This document shows positions 1 to 14,200 of a DNA stretch of 64,000 nucleotides, one piece after another. The notes under the pieces were generated by a model, which saw nothing but the letters and a program-made list of their open reading frames with translations, was not told where the DNA came from and searched no databases. Position numbers and translations under genes: made by a program. This stretch comes from Porites lobata (taxonomy: Eukaryota; Cnidaria; Anthozoa; Scleractinia; Poritidae). The DNA lies in assembly GCA_942486035.1 (NCBI GenBank), contig CALNXK010000040.1, positions 1,692,001 to 1,756,000 of the forward strand, read 5' to 3'. The stretch's first letter is position 1; each line of letters opens with the position of its first letter.

Positions 1-335
1 AGTGACTCACTTCTGAAGAGGGGTACTCCGCAGCCACTTGAAAAGGAATGGGAAATCCGTTTTATTTCAGAATTAAAACTTCAGGTCGCACATGAAAACT
101 AAATCCTCCATTCTACGAAATAGTGCTAAAATCGAAAAATACTTGACACGCAAACAGAACCAAGCTACGCCTCTATACATGGAATAACATCTTCGCGAAT
201 GTATCGAAAATGAGTTAACTTTTTAATTTTACATCTGATACTCGTCAAAGGCGATAAAATGCTTTTGTACTGGGTTTGTTAAAAAACTGTTATAAGCACG
301 CTCACGAACCCAAGGTCTCGAGTGCGATCGCTTAC
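1..335 (-). other. Left-edge intron with one possible micro-exon
   Basis: This stretch follows the last clear exon of unit A and is mostly intron. One possible micro-exon lies at 11-36: an acceptor after a TTTTCAAG tract and a GTGAGT donor enclose 26 nt reading VAAEYPSSE. It would enter in phase 1 and leave in phase 0. Similar short linkers occur before other vWA domains of this gene, but phase-0 exits are rare here, so the call is weak. No stop codon or polyadenylation signal for unit A is convincing here, and the gene must continue to the left. Confidence 0.3.
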
Positions 336-2274
336 CATTACAGATGATTTTGGAGACCTTTCCAGCCTCTGCCGGGGACCTCAGATCGTTAACTCGTACG
401 GCGTATTTAGGATCTGTGGTCATACTTTGTAGATCCTTTTCATCAATGTTCGGGCTTCCTACAGCTACGACCTAAAACGAAATGACACAGAAAGTCAGGA
501 AAAGTCTCATTTATTTTTAGAGCAGCGAGCTTTATCACCTAGTTCACGCTATAGATAATAGACTTCGAGGGTAGAGCCATTGTAAAAAACATGAACGTAC
601 TACCCTAGCTTTTTCCACAGGTGAACACCACTCAATAGCTTTCATTTGAAAGGCGGCACTTTAGGATTTTATCGGCCAGACTCAATGGTTAACACCAGTT
701 TGTACAGCACACTAGACAGAACAGCGCCGCAGAAAAGAAGAGCTCAGTAGGACCAAAGGTTTTAACTGAATGGTACAGTGGCTCATAGGGACAAAACACT
801 TCCCAGAATCTTAAACACTTCCCAGAATCCAAAAACACTTCCCAGAATCCAAAACACTTCCCAGAATCCAAAAACACTTCCCAGAATCCAAAAACACGTC
901 ACAGAATCCAAAACACTTCCCAGAATCTAAAACACTTCCCAGAATCCAAAAACACGTCACAGAATCCAAAACACTTCCCAGAATCCAAAAGTGTTTTGGA
1001 TTCTGGGACGTGTGGTGGATTCTTGGAAGTGTTTTTGAATTCTGGGAAGTGTTTTTGGATTCTGGGACGTGTTTGGATTCTGGGAAGTATTTTTAGATTC
1101 TGGGAAGTGTTTTTGGATTCTGGGACGTGTTTTGTCCCCACGAGCCACCGTAGAATGGCCAAACGTCAGGACTTCCATAACAGATCTGCACCCCAATTTC
1201 AAAAGCCACCATTAATAAGTAAACGATACCACTAGAAAGTGTAGCTCAGTAGCTTATGAGGTTTCAAGAGCAAACTGAACTGTTAGAGCCGTCTTCAGAC
1301 TTATTCCTCTCTTAAACTGCTCTTTATTTTTTACTGACCTTTACGCCGCTAATTTCAAGCTGTTTAGCGAACGATTTGAGGCTCTTGGCAGCGTTAGTGT
1401 TGTGGTCATTTTGGGGTCCAAGCACTGTGATGACAAGGGCCTTAGGTTTATGCATTCTCATTCCACCGGACTTGGTGAACACTTCAAATCTGGCCATCTC
1501 TAACAAAATAACCTGAAAATGGACATAAAATCAGGGCGAGGAACGTCATTAGTTGCGCACATTCAACTGGAGATATCAGACCACCAGGGTGGAAATCTTG
1601 TGTATAAACATAACACTATAAAATTTGACACGGTGAGAGAGAGTATATCTAATTAAACTGAACAGACTAAAAAGCACGGAAAGATAGATTTGCCTCTTAT
1701 CGCGGCCCGTATTTTCTATAGTTTTCCAAACGGAATAGCGCGAACCATTTGATTCTCCAACCGAAGTTTCCGGTTTTCTCATGTAACTGGTAAGTACCCC
1801 AAGTCTCTATGTAGAGTTCCTACCATTTGAAAGTTAGGATCGATCGTATCAACCGCTGATCAGGAAAATGAGAGGAGAAACTTTAAAAACCTTTTCAAGG
1901 GGCCTTGCAAGACTAAAATGACGTAACATTCCTGTATATACTGAGGAACGTTGAAACCTTGACATCTTCCAAGCAATCTGTTAGAAACACTTACAAAGTG
2001 CTAAGCAGATTACGTACCAAGTTTCTGTTACCGGGGTCACGCGGCAAGTCATCTAAAGCCTTATCAAGTTCCTGCCTAGCGTTTCGTTCCCCAAGTTTCA
2101 TACTTATGGAGGGTATGGTGGAATAAGCCAATACTCCAGCGTGGGTACCATCCTCCTGAATTTGGAAACCTTCCGCTATCTTTTTCATGAAGTCTTTCTG
2201 TTCTTTCCACTGGTCCTCAGCCACGTCACTGGACGAATCAAGAGCGAATACAATATCCAAGCCTTGTGAACATG
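336..2274 (-). CDS. Unit A exons: third vWA domain (three exons)
   Basis: A vWA (integrin I-like) domain, normally a metal-dependent ligand-binding fold, split over exons 2018-2274, 1339-1497 and 336-471. It starts ACSQGLDIVFALDSSSD, continues through ARFEVFTKSGG and PKALVITVLG, and ends VVAVGSPN then KIICNG, with a flanking cysteine pair. The two inner introns are phase 0, unlike the rest of the gene. The middle exon could instead start at 1499, if exon 1 ends at an upstream phase-1 GTAACA donor. The metal site looks damaged: the first motif is DSSSD rather than DxSxS, the threonine loop reads GNRNL, and the TDG-like aspartate is missing (VITVLG). Metal-dependent binding is therefore doubtful. 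The 1338-472 intron holds a large foldback element. Confidence 0.8.
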
Positions 2275-5200
2275 CTGTTGAAATAAAACAAAGCGTTTTA
2301 AGATTTAATCTTCAGTTATTTTGTTAATTGAAATCTTTGTTCCCAGAATGAAATGGACGCCTTTGTATAAGAGAAACCCGGAGGAATTTATATTAGAAGA
2401 AGTTAGGTGATGATTACGAAGTGGGCTTTGCCATCTTGGCTTTGTTCATCCACGTAGCTAGTAGACAAGCTGGATTGTGTCTACTTTGCCTTGTTGTATT
2501 TTTTTGTTTTGTTTTACAGCAAACGAATTTCAGGCAACAAAGATTCATGTAAGCTACGTAATGAAACGGGAACACACTTACCGAAAGGTTGAACAGTGAA
2601 GGTTACCGGAGGAACCGCGACCGGAGCTGCACAAAAGAAAAGATTAACGTCTCAGTAGGTGATTAACATGAATGCAAATTGTTTGCCTATCAACAGAAAC
2701 AAGGAAACATTGAAAACCCCTTAATGTGTAAACAAAGGGGCAGGAGCATCTGTCCGTATAATGTACCGTTATTGCTTTGTTTTACTTTGTATTTGAAGGC
2801 AATTTCCAGGTACAAGTCCCCGGGGGGCTTATATTTGGAGGGGCGATTTAACGGAGGGTTTTTTGCGTTACGAGTTTGGGGGGGCTTATTTTCGGAATTT
2901 TACGGTATACTATTCAACTGATCTCCCACACTAAGATAAACGAAATAGAGACCTTAACATTGAGGTTTTTCGGCATTTCCCGCGAAACGTGAACGTCAAG
3001 AAGTCACGTGACCAGGGCCTTGCCGTCAAGTTTGCGGTTTAAGGTTCACGTTTGTACGGCTAGGTCACGCTCAAGAGGTAAGTGATTCACCGTAAGGTTT
3101 TTTGCACCCTTAAAACATTACAATCCCACGTTTGAGAAGAAGTACGACTTCTTTGATTATCGAATTCTATTTCAAAACACATAATTTTGAAGACAATTTC
3201 TCAGCTGAAATGGAAGTAAGTGGATAAATGAAAACAAACATGGCAGCCGCGAGCTACCACCCGCGAATCTTAAGTCCCAAATATGGGCACACGGGTAACG
3301 TGAAACCGTTAACTGCAAACCGCAGTTTGTCGCCTGAAGTAAAATGACCAAACCTCAATCTTAAGGTCTCTAAGAATGGCTTCCTACCTTGGATACCAAC
3401 TTCAGGGGACTGTAAAGTATTATTCGCTTGAGCAGGCGCCGGTTGTTGGGCAGCGGTCGCTAATGCAGGGGCAGGTGTACCAGTAGCAACGGCAGCTGAA
3501 GGCATTGTTTGGCCAGCGGTTTCGTTCTGTACAGGCGCGGGAGCGACTGCAACAGTGGGTTGAGGTTGAAAGGTAGGCGCTTGAGCCTGCGGAATTGAAG
3601 CATTTGCTTCAGCGGCTGGTCCTACTTGAGCAGGCCCAGGAATGGCTTCTTGACCAGCTGAGGGAATAATAGTCTGGTTGCTCTGTGGTGGTGTGTAAGG
3701 CGCACTAACGTTTGAAATCAAACCTTGTGATGCTAGAGGGGATGATTCACCAGGATAAACCATTCCAGGAGCACTGACATTGTCATACTCTATCGCAGGT
3801 GTTTGCGGTGACACAGAGGCGTTCGCGTAAACTGGTTGCTGCGCTTCTGGAACAGCGTAACCAGATTGTTGAGCTGACGTGACATTCGACCAGCCTTGTT
3901 CCACCGGTTGAAGACTGGGCGTGGCGTTTGAATAAACAGGTTCTTGGCCTACAGTGTTATTGGAATAAAACGCCTGAGCTGGTTGGGCTAGCTGTACTGG
4001 TTGAACGGGTTGTTGCGGCAATGACGCGTTAGAGTAAACCGGTTGCGTCGGTTGTTGAGCTACCGTTGCGTTGGAATAAACCTGCTGCGCTGGTTGGGCT
4101 GGTTGCTGTACGGGTTGTTCAGGAAACGACGCATTAGAGTACACTGGTTCAGGCACTACTGTGACAGGTTGTACTGGTTGGGGACCTTCTGAAGCATTGG
4201 AATAAACTTGCTGCGCTGGATACGCTGCCTGTTCTGGTTGGGTTGGTTGGACCGGTTGCACTGTTTGTGCTAGCGGACCCGGTTCGACTTGCGCTGCTAT
4301 TTGTGCGTTTGGCTGCTCCGGTTGTTGAGGCAGCGACACCTTGGAGTAATTCGGTTGAGTCACAGTTTCCTGCTCAACCGATTGCTGTTCCGACGTAACA
4401 TTCCTGTTAACCGGTTGCGATGTTACAGCTTGACTAGCAGGAGTTACGGCAGGTTCCTGCACGTAGCCTACTGTAGCCTGTTGACCCGGTGTAAGTGGTA
4501 TCGCGGTCACTCCTTGGTGTGTTGGAGACAGCACTTTCTTTCGATGAGCAGCAGCCTGTTCTCTGAGACGTTCCTTGTGAGCCTCTTCGTCCCACATCTT
4601 GCGAAGATAATTTGGTACTGTGTAAAAAAAAAAACAAAACAAAACAAAACAAAATACATAAAATGTTACATGACGTTGAAACGTCCCCCTTGGAGAGATA
4701 CACACGGTTCGTACACTTTTTCTGCCGTAAAATTCAAGGACTTTTCAAGGACTTTCAAGGACCACATTTTTAAATTTCAATTTATTACTATTAACCGAGG
4801 TTCCAAATAAACTATAAAATATTCTGATAACAATGGGCCTTTCTTCTAATTAATGGCAACCATTTTTTAATGAAAATTCGTTTGTGAGTGCTTATCAAAG
4901 AATTAGCTTCCGTAATGAACAAGACAATAATAGTGACGATGCTTCTTATCAAATGTTCTTCGATTAAAATTCCATGACTTTCAAGGACCAAAACGAACGA
5001 AAGAGAATTTCAAGGAGTTTCAAGGCCTTGAAAAAGAACTCTTAAAATTCAAGGGTTTTCAAGGGTTTTCAAAGGTTTTCAAAACGCGTCATACAGGTTT
5101 CACTGTATCCAGGGTTCGTAGACGAATGCCAACGGGAGCTTCGCTGGTGTCCGTTTAATAGAGATGTCCGCTGAATAAAGGTTCGTTTTACTTAGAATAT

Positions 5201-8200
5201 GGAAACAAACGCCTGAAACACACTGAGTTACTCGTCTGCTTAGTACTGGGTGTCCGCTTAAAGTGGGGACCGCGTAATAGCGAAGCTAACTGCCAGAATG
5301 AAAATAGTACATAAGAAAGACAGCGTGTAGTGGAATCCTACATTTTTGTCGGTAACCAAAACAGCATTTCTCATCTTTAGTTATATAGATTCAAGGGGAA
5401 AAAAAAAAGAATTTTTGAGTTTTCAGTGCAGGGACGCCCCGGGGAGGACCGCTTACTTCACTGTGTCACTCACCATTGCAGGCACTTTTAACAACTTTCT
5501 CAGCCACTGTTATAAGATCATTGAACGAATTAACGAAGAACGTGTGATTCCGGTCAGCTATCTTCAACAAATCATCATTCTTGACATCCGGGCCAACGCC
5601 AATGACAACAGGCGTGACGCCGGCGTACCTGAGTCTTCTCAGAATTGCTGGCGACTTTTCACCGCCCAAACGGTCTGAGACCACCACGATCATGGTCTTG
5701 GTGATCTGATCACGTGACCCTCCAGTGGGGGTAAACAGCTCGTAATTGGCTATTTCCAAGGCGTCGTCCATGCGTGTTCCCTGGTAGCTCTTAGCCTCCG
5801 GGTAGATGTTATCAATCGCGTTCAATACATCCGTTGGGTAGAAATATCGGTTGAACTTCATCTCCATGGTGGCCTGGGACGAGTATGACAAGACACCCAC
5901 GTGGGTCCCGTGGTACGAGATGTTAAAGGCGTTGGCCACGCCCTTGGCAAAGTTCTGAACCTCACGCCATTCGGTGTCATTGATTTTGGAGGAAACTGGC
6001 AGGACGAAAGCCAGGTCTGTTGCAATCTGGCAAGCTACAAACACAAGTTCAAGAACATCAATTGTCGGTGTCGCTGAGAACACTGTGCCAAAAAACAACT
6101 ACTGAGGAATTAAAAGGCGCATAGAATATTTCATATAGGACCGGGAAAACTGTCTGCTAAAGAGAGATGCGAGCTTCTACTCTTCCCCCTCTGATATTTT
6201 TAGATCAAAACCATTTAACCTTGTTTCTTTTTATTAAAACGAACGCACTATATTTTTCTTTTGTAAACTAGGAATTACAAAAAAATAAATGTCAAATTTC
6301 ACAAGAATTGTTAATTGTGAAAATTTCATGTGTAAGATGTCATTTTATGAAATTTAACATTTATTTTCTCGGGTTCCCATGAGAAATTTTCTTTCGTGTT
6401 ATTACATATAACTAATTACATCTAAAAAAGAATGCAATATGCTTTAAATTATTCTGGTACAAGGTTTTTGTCCATTGAGAATTAAAATTACGCAATTTCC
6501 TGATGGATTCTGTCTTAATACTTACATGGGCAATCCTGAATCTTGCATTTTTTTGTCTCGGTACCAGATCCCCTGCAGTTAGCCCCAGTCAGGCATTCAC
6601 GTGATCTCAAGCTGACACCTGTGCCACAAGTCTTCATGCACGGACTCCACTCTGTCCATGCGCCCCAACGAGCTGTGGAGGAAAATTATGATAATTAAGA
6701 TTGTCCAGAACCCAAACCAAATTCCATCTTGAAGGTCACAACAGAATCAAAATAATCAAATGCGTGACGAGAACTCAGAGAATAATAAGAAGAATTATAA
6801 GAAAAATATATAACACACTTACGAGGTGGTGGAGGTGGTTTTGCTGCAAAAGAAAAACAATAAAATTGCTTAAGACGATGTGCCATGTTTAAATAACTAT
6901 TTTGAATACATACGTTCAATAGATTATACATTATAATTGTACATTATAAACAGAGGGAAATTACTAACGTGGCTTGAAGAAGCGCTCTTAAAGCCGAATT
7001 CTAATTATCACTTTTCATGGCCTTTGATAGAGCATGAAAGACAGATAGTAAAAATAACTTCACTCACCTGTACAAACTGCATCAGCCGCTGATTTGACGT
7101 AACCGATGATGTCGTCATAAGACGTCACCAGGAATGCGTGATCTGGATCTGTGGCCAGCTGCCTTAGCTCGTACTGGTCTACCTTGTCTCCCACTCCTAT
7201 CGCAACAATTGTTGCACCATCCATGTCTTTGAGCTCCCGCGCGCGTTGCTCAGCAAAGTTGGCCGTGGTGTCAGGGTTATCCCCTCCATCAGTCACTAGG
7301 ACAATCGCCTTGGGTGTATAATCGCGTGCTCCGCCTTCAGAGGTTATTAATTCGTCTCGCGCCAATTTCAGGGCGCGGTCAGTGCGCGTTTCACCACGTG
7401 GCTGAGACATTGACTCAAGGAAGTCAGCCATGTTATCGTTTTCGTTTCTGTCGTCGAATCTTCTTTCAATGTGAGGCAACGTAGAGTAAGAGATGATAGA
7501 GATTCGGGTTCCATTGGAGGCCAGGCGGAATCCGTTACTGACTCCATGGACAAAATCTTTGGTCAGTTTCCACTGTGAGTCATCTACCGTTCCCGAAGCG
7601 TCCAAAATGAAGGCAAGGTCAATGGACTTGCGACAAGCTATAAAACAAAGACAAGAGACTCAACAAGATACTTTTTTTACACTTGGGCTCCACAATCAAA
7701 ACGATCAATCAAAACCTTCTCCGCATTCGACGTATGTTATTCGGAAAAATTCGGTTTTATGGCCTGCGACCACCCAGCGCTACATGCTGTTGGCTGATCA
7801 GCCATCAGTCTGTTTGAGGGTTTAACAAATGACAAAGAACGCCATACGGATTAGACTTCCACAGGAAGCTCCAAAAATGCAAAGGCATTACGTGCCACGC
7901 TTGTTAAGGTCTTGCTAATATCACTCACCCGGACAATCCTGCAGTTTACAGACTTCAATTTCGCGCGCTGAGCCCTCGCAAGTAGCTCCTCCTTGACAAG
8001 TTCGTGTTCTGCTTCGCCTTCCACCACTTCCACAGCTCTTAGAACAAACGCTCCAGGCTGACCAGTCGCTCCAAAAACCTGCAGAAAGGAAATGGGTAAC
8101 AATGAAATACTTTGCAACTCTTCAAATAAAATTGGTCCTTGTTTGTCCATTAACAAATAAAAAAGCCAGGGAACGAAAACCTTAATGGGCAATATTGTCC

Positions 8201-11200
8201 TAAGAAGTCGGAGGCTAGTCCTTTCCAAGCTTTTTTTTTTAAAAAAAAAACGTAAAATCCTAGCCTGAGAAAACAACCGACTTTTCGCGATTCCACCACG
8301 GCTTTCCGTGCGAAATGACGTCTGAGAAACAAGCCCAGAAATTCCATACTGATGACGCGTCAATACCCAGATCTAAGTAGTGCTTCTTACTGGCTAAAAA
8401 TTTTCTTCAACCAATCAGAAGCACTACCCAGATCTGGGTAGTGACGCGTCATCAGTATGGAATTTCTGCGTTCGTTTCTCAGACGTCATTTCGCACGGAA
8501 ACCCGTAGTGTGGTCGCGAAATGTCGGCGGTTTTCTGAGGCTAGTAAAATCCAAGGCTAAAAAGACTTGAATTCCAGCTTGTCCCGTGGGCAAGCAGCTC
8601 CCAAATTTTGCTTGCCTGAGGACACTTGCTCGCCTAAATCATGGTTTGGTTAGAGGGTGACTTGCCTGGACCCCTGGCTTAGTAAGCTCTGAAATTACTT
8701 ACCCAGCAACGGACGGAATTTTTTTCGATCCCTGAAAATTCACCGGCATAGTGTCTCGTGAAAGACTTAACAACACCTGTTCTTAAATCAACTTGTTTTT
8801 CGATCTTAAATCAACCTCATCTAACTCAACAAAGGGCACAGTGACTGTGAAGTTACCTGGGCAATCGTCCTCCTCACAGTTGTGGTACTCTTTAGCAGGT
8901 CCGTCGCAGAACTTTCCACCATACTCCGGAACTGGGGTGTCACACCTACGCGTGCGTTCTTGACGGCCATTACCACAAGTGACCGAGCACGGGCTCCATG
9001 CACTCCAGCCGGACCAGCGGCCGTCCACTAAAAACAAATTCAAACGCAGAGATAAGTAATTCGTTAAAACATTACCAACACGATTTTCGACAAACTTCTC
9101 CCTAAATTTGGCAAACATTTTTTGATATGTTTCGAACAAAGAAGTCTGATGAAATTTCCTTGATTGTCAACCCGCAATAAGAAAAACAATCTTTAATCAA
9201 TAAAGGCAGTTGCCTCTCTTTCGGTAAGAATTATGGAGCTCCTGGGTTATATTCCATCTTACTTGGTAAACTTCGGAAATGTCCGACAATGGTCCGAAAC
9301 GATTCTTTCGCAGGGCCTCGACGGACTTATTTCACTAAATCTGCGCATATTCTTGAGACATCACAAGTTTTGAGCAGGCAGTAAAACTCGATGCCAGTAT
9401 TTAAGTTTTTTTCTTTTCACTTGTTTGATCATATTACCACTGACTACACTCATCCATTCCTGGAACAAAAAAGAGGTATTCTAATCTCAAAGCGTATTCC
9501 AACATACCGGGGCATGACGTCATTCGGCACTCTGCTGATTCGTGTCCTAAGCCTGCGCATGGTTTCCCGCCATTGGAAGGCGCGGGGCTATCGCACGTGC
9601 GTCTCCTGTACACTTTACCGTGACCACACGTGGCTGAGCACGTGCTCCAGTTACCCCATTGAGCCCAGTTTCCGTCAACTATAAGGAGAAAAGTAGCGGT
9701 TAAAAGGGAGTTCAGCTCTGCCATGGATGCTCATCGCTAAATTAGTGACGATTATTAAGGATTCAAGACGACTGAGTCCAACGAAATAACCTCTAAAGCT
9801 CTACTCTCTTTCAAATAGTGCGTAGATTGTATACATCCACCATATTCAGTGTTTTGGTAGACTGTACCCCTAAGCCTGGCAGAATATGCGAGCAACGTCT
9901 GTTAACTACTTTATAACCGTATTACTTCTACATAAACTGCACAAGATGTTTTCAGTTAACTTGAATGCCTTCAGAAAGGGTGATTCTTTATAAAAAAAAA
10001 AAAAAGCTGTAGATAACTATCATTTACAGCTGAGTTGACCGGAACTACATCAGCTGAAATTTATTTAAAGTTGTTTCAATAGATAACATGGCTACGCGAA
10101 CAATTCCTTTCCACGCTCATTCACAAATATTTCAGGGGCCTTCAAGGCTACTCGGCTACGTGCCTTAGCGTAAATCTCGGGTGACACAACACTGAGATTT
10201 CCAATTGACTTGACTAGCTACCCTTTTAAGAGCAAATTAATAGCACCTCCATAGCTCTTTTCTCATTGGGCAAGTTTCAATATATGGTTAAGTGCTGCAC
10301 AGGCAACCCACGATACGTACCAGCACACGGTGTCATCTCGCATTTCTGCACATCTCTATCCATTCCAATAAACGAACAGTCCATACCGCCAAACGCCGGA
10401 GGGGGATTGGTACAGTTACGAGTTCGGAACTTCTCGCCACGCCCGCACGTGGTGGAACAATCGCTCCACACACTCCATTCTGTGTAGTTGCCTTGAACAG
10501 CTTTCACTGCGAGAAAATAAAGCTGGTGTAAATTAAGGGTCATGTGGCAGCTGCTCGGAAGAGAAGTCACCAATGGTGCGTTTCCCTGACCCCAAACAAT
10601 ACTAAAACAATTGGAAGAATGACATGTTATTGCTTCCTGCGACCAATTAGAGGAGACTTTGCGAGCAGCTCCTACACTGGTGACCGGTAGGGAAAACGAG
10701 GAGTTAACCTGGATTGAGCAGGGACAAGCTGGTCAAAAAAGATGTTAAAAGCTTCGGGGAGTTCCGACGCTTCTACAGTAACCTGCAGTGACTACACATA
10801 CTCTGCCTGTCTAGGGACATCCCTAGTAGGGCGCATTGGTGCTTTTGGTTGTCTCCTTCTCCACAACTTTTTTTTTCTTTTTTCTTATAGTAGTGTTAGC
10901 TTATTTCATTTCATTATTTGCTTGTAATGCAGTGGAGTGAACCTGTAATAAATATATAATTTGAATGACGCTTCTTTAGCAGCGTGTAACAAGTGCATGT
11001 GTGAGCAAGTAGATCAAATGCAGTGGTCGTGAGTTCAATCATAGCTTTGTAGTTCAGAAGAATTTGTAGCGTTTTTCACTTCTTAGTTGTCACAATATTA
11101 TATAATACAATTTACATTTACTCTTAAACAGTTCTCTAAGTTGCCAATGTTACGATCTGTTCTAGAGTCAAGCAACCAAATGATACTTGATTATACATAG

Positions 11201-14200
11201 TTAACTTACCATCATCAAGAGAGAACACATAGTTGGAATTCTCTTGTCCAGCGCACTCTAGATTATTTCCCGTGCAGTCTCTCATCTCATTATCCACGCA
11301 TCCAAGCAGTGGCTTGGGCTGAGAGGGCGCCATAAACAACAGCTGTTCTCCTTCTTCAGAGTATGTATCCATGGCTCGATCACCAGACAGACATTCTCCG
11401 TAGTTTTGTACTCCAAACGTGTTCCAGCCTTTCCTTTGTGTCTCTCGCGCGCATCTAAATTAACAATCACACCAATGATTAGGCATAGCAAGCATGAGAA
11501 AACAGCCGCTGTTTCGCGGTGCCACCAACGATTTCTCCTCGAAATAATGTCTGAGAAACGAGTGTAGAAATTCCAGAAAATCTGTTGCCCCTGATTGGTT
11601 GAAAGAAATTTTCAGCCAATCAAAAGCACTACCCAGATTAGGGTGGTTATACGTCATCAGTAGCGAATTTCTGCGCTTGTTTCTTAGGCGTCATTTCGTG
11701 GGGAAACCGTTAGTGTGGCTCTGCGAAAAGTCGGCTTTTCTCTAGGGCTAAGGTACAACCTGTACAACCGAAGTTCTACTTAGCGCTAATAAATATAAGC
11801 AACTAATTTCCCCTCACAATTTTACGGGTTAACGGAATATAGAGATATTGAGAATACAAGAAATTCTGAAAACTTAAGACTCCGGGCAAAGACTTTCAGT
11901 ACAGCGAGAAATTTCGACTTATCGGAACGTCTTCTTCAACCGTTTGATTCAGTCTTTCAAACCATCCGTATACAGATGCTCAGATGAGATCCAAAACCCC
12001 ACTCCCGTTCAACATTAGACCGCGAGCGGTAGTCCTTCATTCCTCAGATCCACGTGCGACGAGCGAAACGAGGAGAGATAGAAGCTTTACCGCGCGCTCC
12101 TTGCGCATGCCCTCGGTCTACTGTGATTCAAAAGAGAAATAAGGGACTGCTCGCAGTATAGTTCAACATTGGGCCAATGTCGTGATGAGCAGTGCCTCAT
12201 TACCCCGGCGTTTGTCCCTGTGGTCAGACTAACTTAACTTTATTTTGTTTACCTGCAAATGACGTCTGACAGGTAGTTAGGCCAACTCTTGAAGTTGATA
12301 ACCTCTTGAGAATCGCTAAACAGCTGATCAGGTAAGGGTCGATACAAGTTGTGGTTATCTCTGAAACAGCCGAGAGCTTTGTAGGGGATCTCACCTACAG
12401 AGAGTCAAACGCCCTGTCATCAGCGGCATTTCACGTCAACCATTAAAATAACCTTTTTAACCCTACTCAGAGCTCTTTACCAAATATCCTTTGAGCAAAT
12501 GGGTAGAGCTACCTTGTAAGCGAGAAGGTTTGTCCTTAGCAATGTTAGAGGATAGGGTGGCAAAAAATCTCTTGCCTAAAAATCACAATTGTTTTCTTTG
12601 CAAAATTACAGCACGTCTACTACTTGACTTTCCATATCGTCTGAACAAGGGGCAAACGAAACTGACACATTAGTTCAAAGGAAACAGGCAACTTATAAGA
12701 AGTTCTTGGTTAGTTTTTACTTACAGCAGTCTTGCACTTTGCAGGCCTTTCTTTCCTCACTCCCTCCCACACAGTCTGCCCCACCATAGGAGGGTGGGGG
12801 TGCGGTGCATGTTCGTCTCCTCGAGCTACTTCCGCTTCCGCAAGAGCGGCTACAGGGAGACCACACTGACCAGCCCGACCAACCACCAGGTTCTGAACAA
12901 AGACACCAAGAAATAAAGAAATAAATTAAATCCCGACAAAGACTGTAAAATGAAATTTAATCAATGTTAACCACATCAGAAAATCGAATTGCGAAGGGCA
13001 AAAATGCAAACGACCTTTAAGAGGCCATTTTAATTCCACCATTCAAACGAAATATACACCGAAATAACAGCGCCATTTTTTATTACTCAAAATGATCGTT
13101 GGTGAGTTCTCAAATTTTTGCTCGATTGCCACGAATAGAAAAAGTAAAGGAAGATCTTCTAAGAGGAGCTAGACTTGGTATAACTCTCGAAGGTTCTCAA
13201 AGAATGCTTGATAATACTCACGCGCACAGGGCCTTGTATTACACACATCAGATTGCACCGTGTTCCCAAGATGCGTGCAGTTGAGCCCGCCATACTCGGG
13301 TACAGGATTGGTACAGGCACGTGACCTCTGCCTGTGTCCACCACCACAAGTGACGTCACACTCGGTCCAGCCTCCCCAGTTGGTGTAGCCGCCATGTACT
13401 GAAAGACGATGCACAAGTTGAAAGTTTAGAAAATCGCTGTGGGTTGAAACTCAGATCATAGGAAATTTGAAGACAGTGATAAATTAAAATGTGAACTGTA
13501 ATTTACTTACTCATGCAAGGCTCCAGCTTGCAGTACTCTTCCTGTTTCTCAGGCCCTTCGCAAGTTCTACCGCCATGCGCAGCTGGGGGGTGATCACACT
13601 CGCGTGTTCGCGAGCGTTTAGCAGCGCCACACGTGGCTGAACATGCCGTCCACGCAGACCACAGACCCCATTTACCGTCAACTGAAACATTAAAAGTTTA
13701 TTTCAACTTAAGCCTTTAAGTCTCCAGAGTGACTAATATCAATTTTCTCCTAACCATATCCATACATCATCAAGAGACACGGTATTGAGAATTAATAAAA
13801 TGATCGTCAATAGGAAAGTGCTTTGATCTTGCATCAAATAAACGACAGATCAGTCTGGATATTTGGGCTTAAACTGAGTTAAAGGTTTACGATGCATGTT
13901 ATATGATGGCGAACATTAACTAAGGCTTCTTCTCTGTAGTTCCCTTGAAAAGAACAAGTGCAATTTATCAGGAAGAAACTCAACGATGTTGTGTACTTCC
14001 GCTCACTCTGGACAAAGCAATGCTGGGATTTTTCGAACCAAAAACTCCTCAAAGACGATAGTTGATACCAAAATATATAAGGATGGCTAACGGAGGTGAG
14101 GTTGCAGATAAAGCACTCACCCTTAAATTTGGATTGCCTTCAAATTCAGGACCCGTAGACATATGCACGTTCCTTTTCGTGGCATTAATTTGTGGGCAAA

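Noticed and set aside
689..1235. Several 60-90 codon frames on both strands
   Set aside because: All are translations of the AGAATCC minisatellite arms of the foldback element, with simple-repeat protein sequence.
4289..4810. Plus-strand open frame of 173 codons opposite the mucin-like exon
   Set aside because: It overlaps the repetitive P/Q-rich coding exon and runs through its splice acceptor; low-complexity repeats readily keep antisense frames open.
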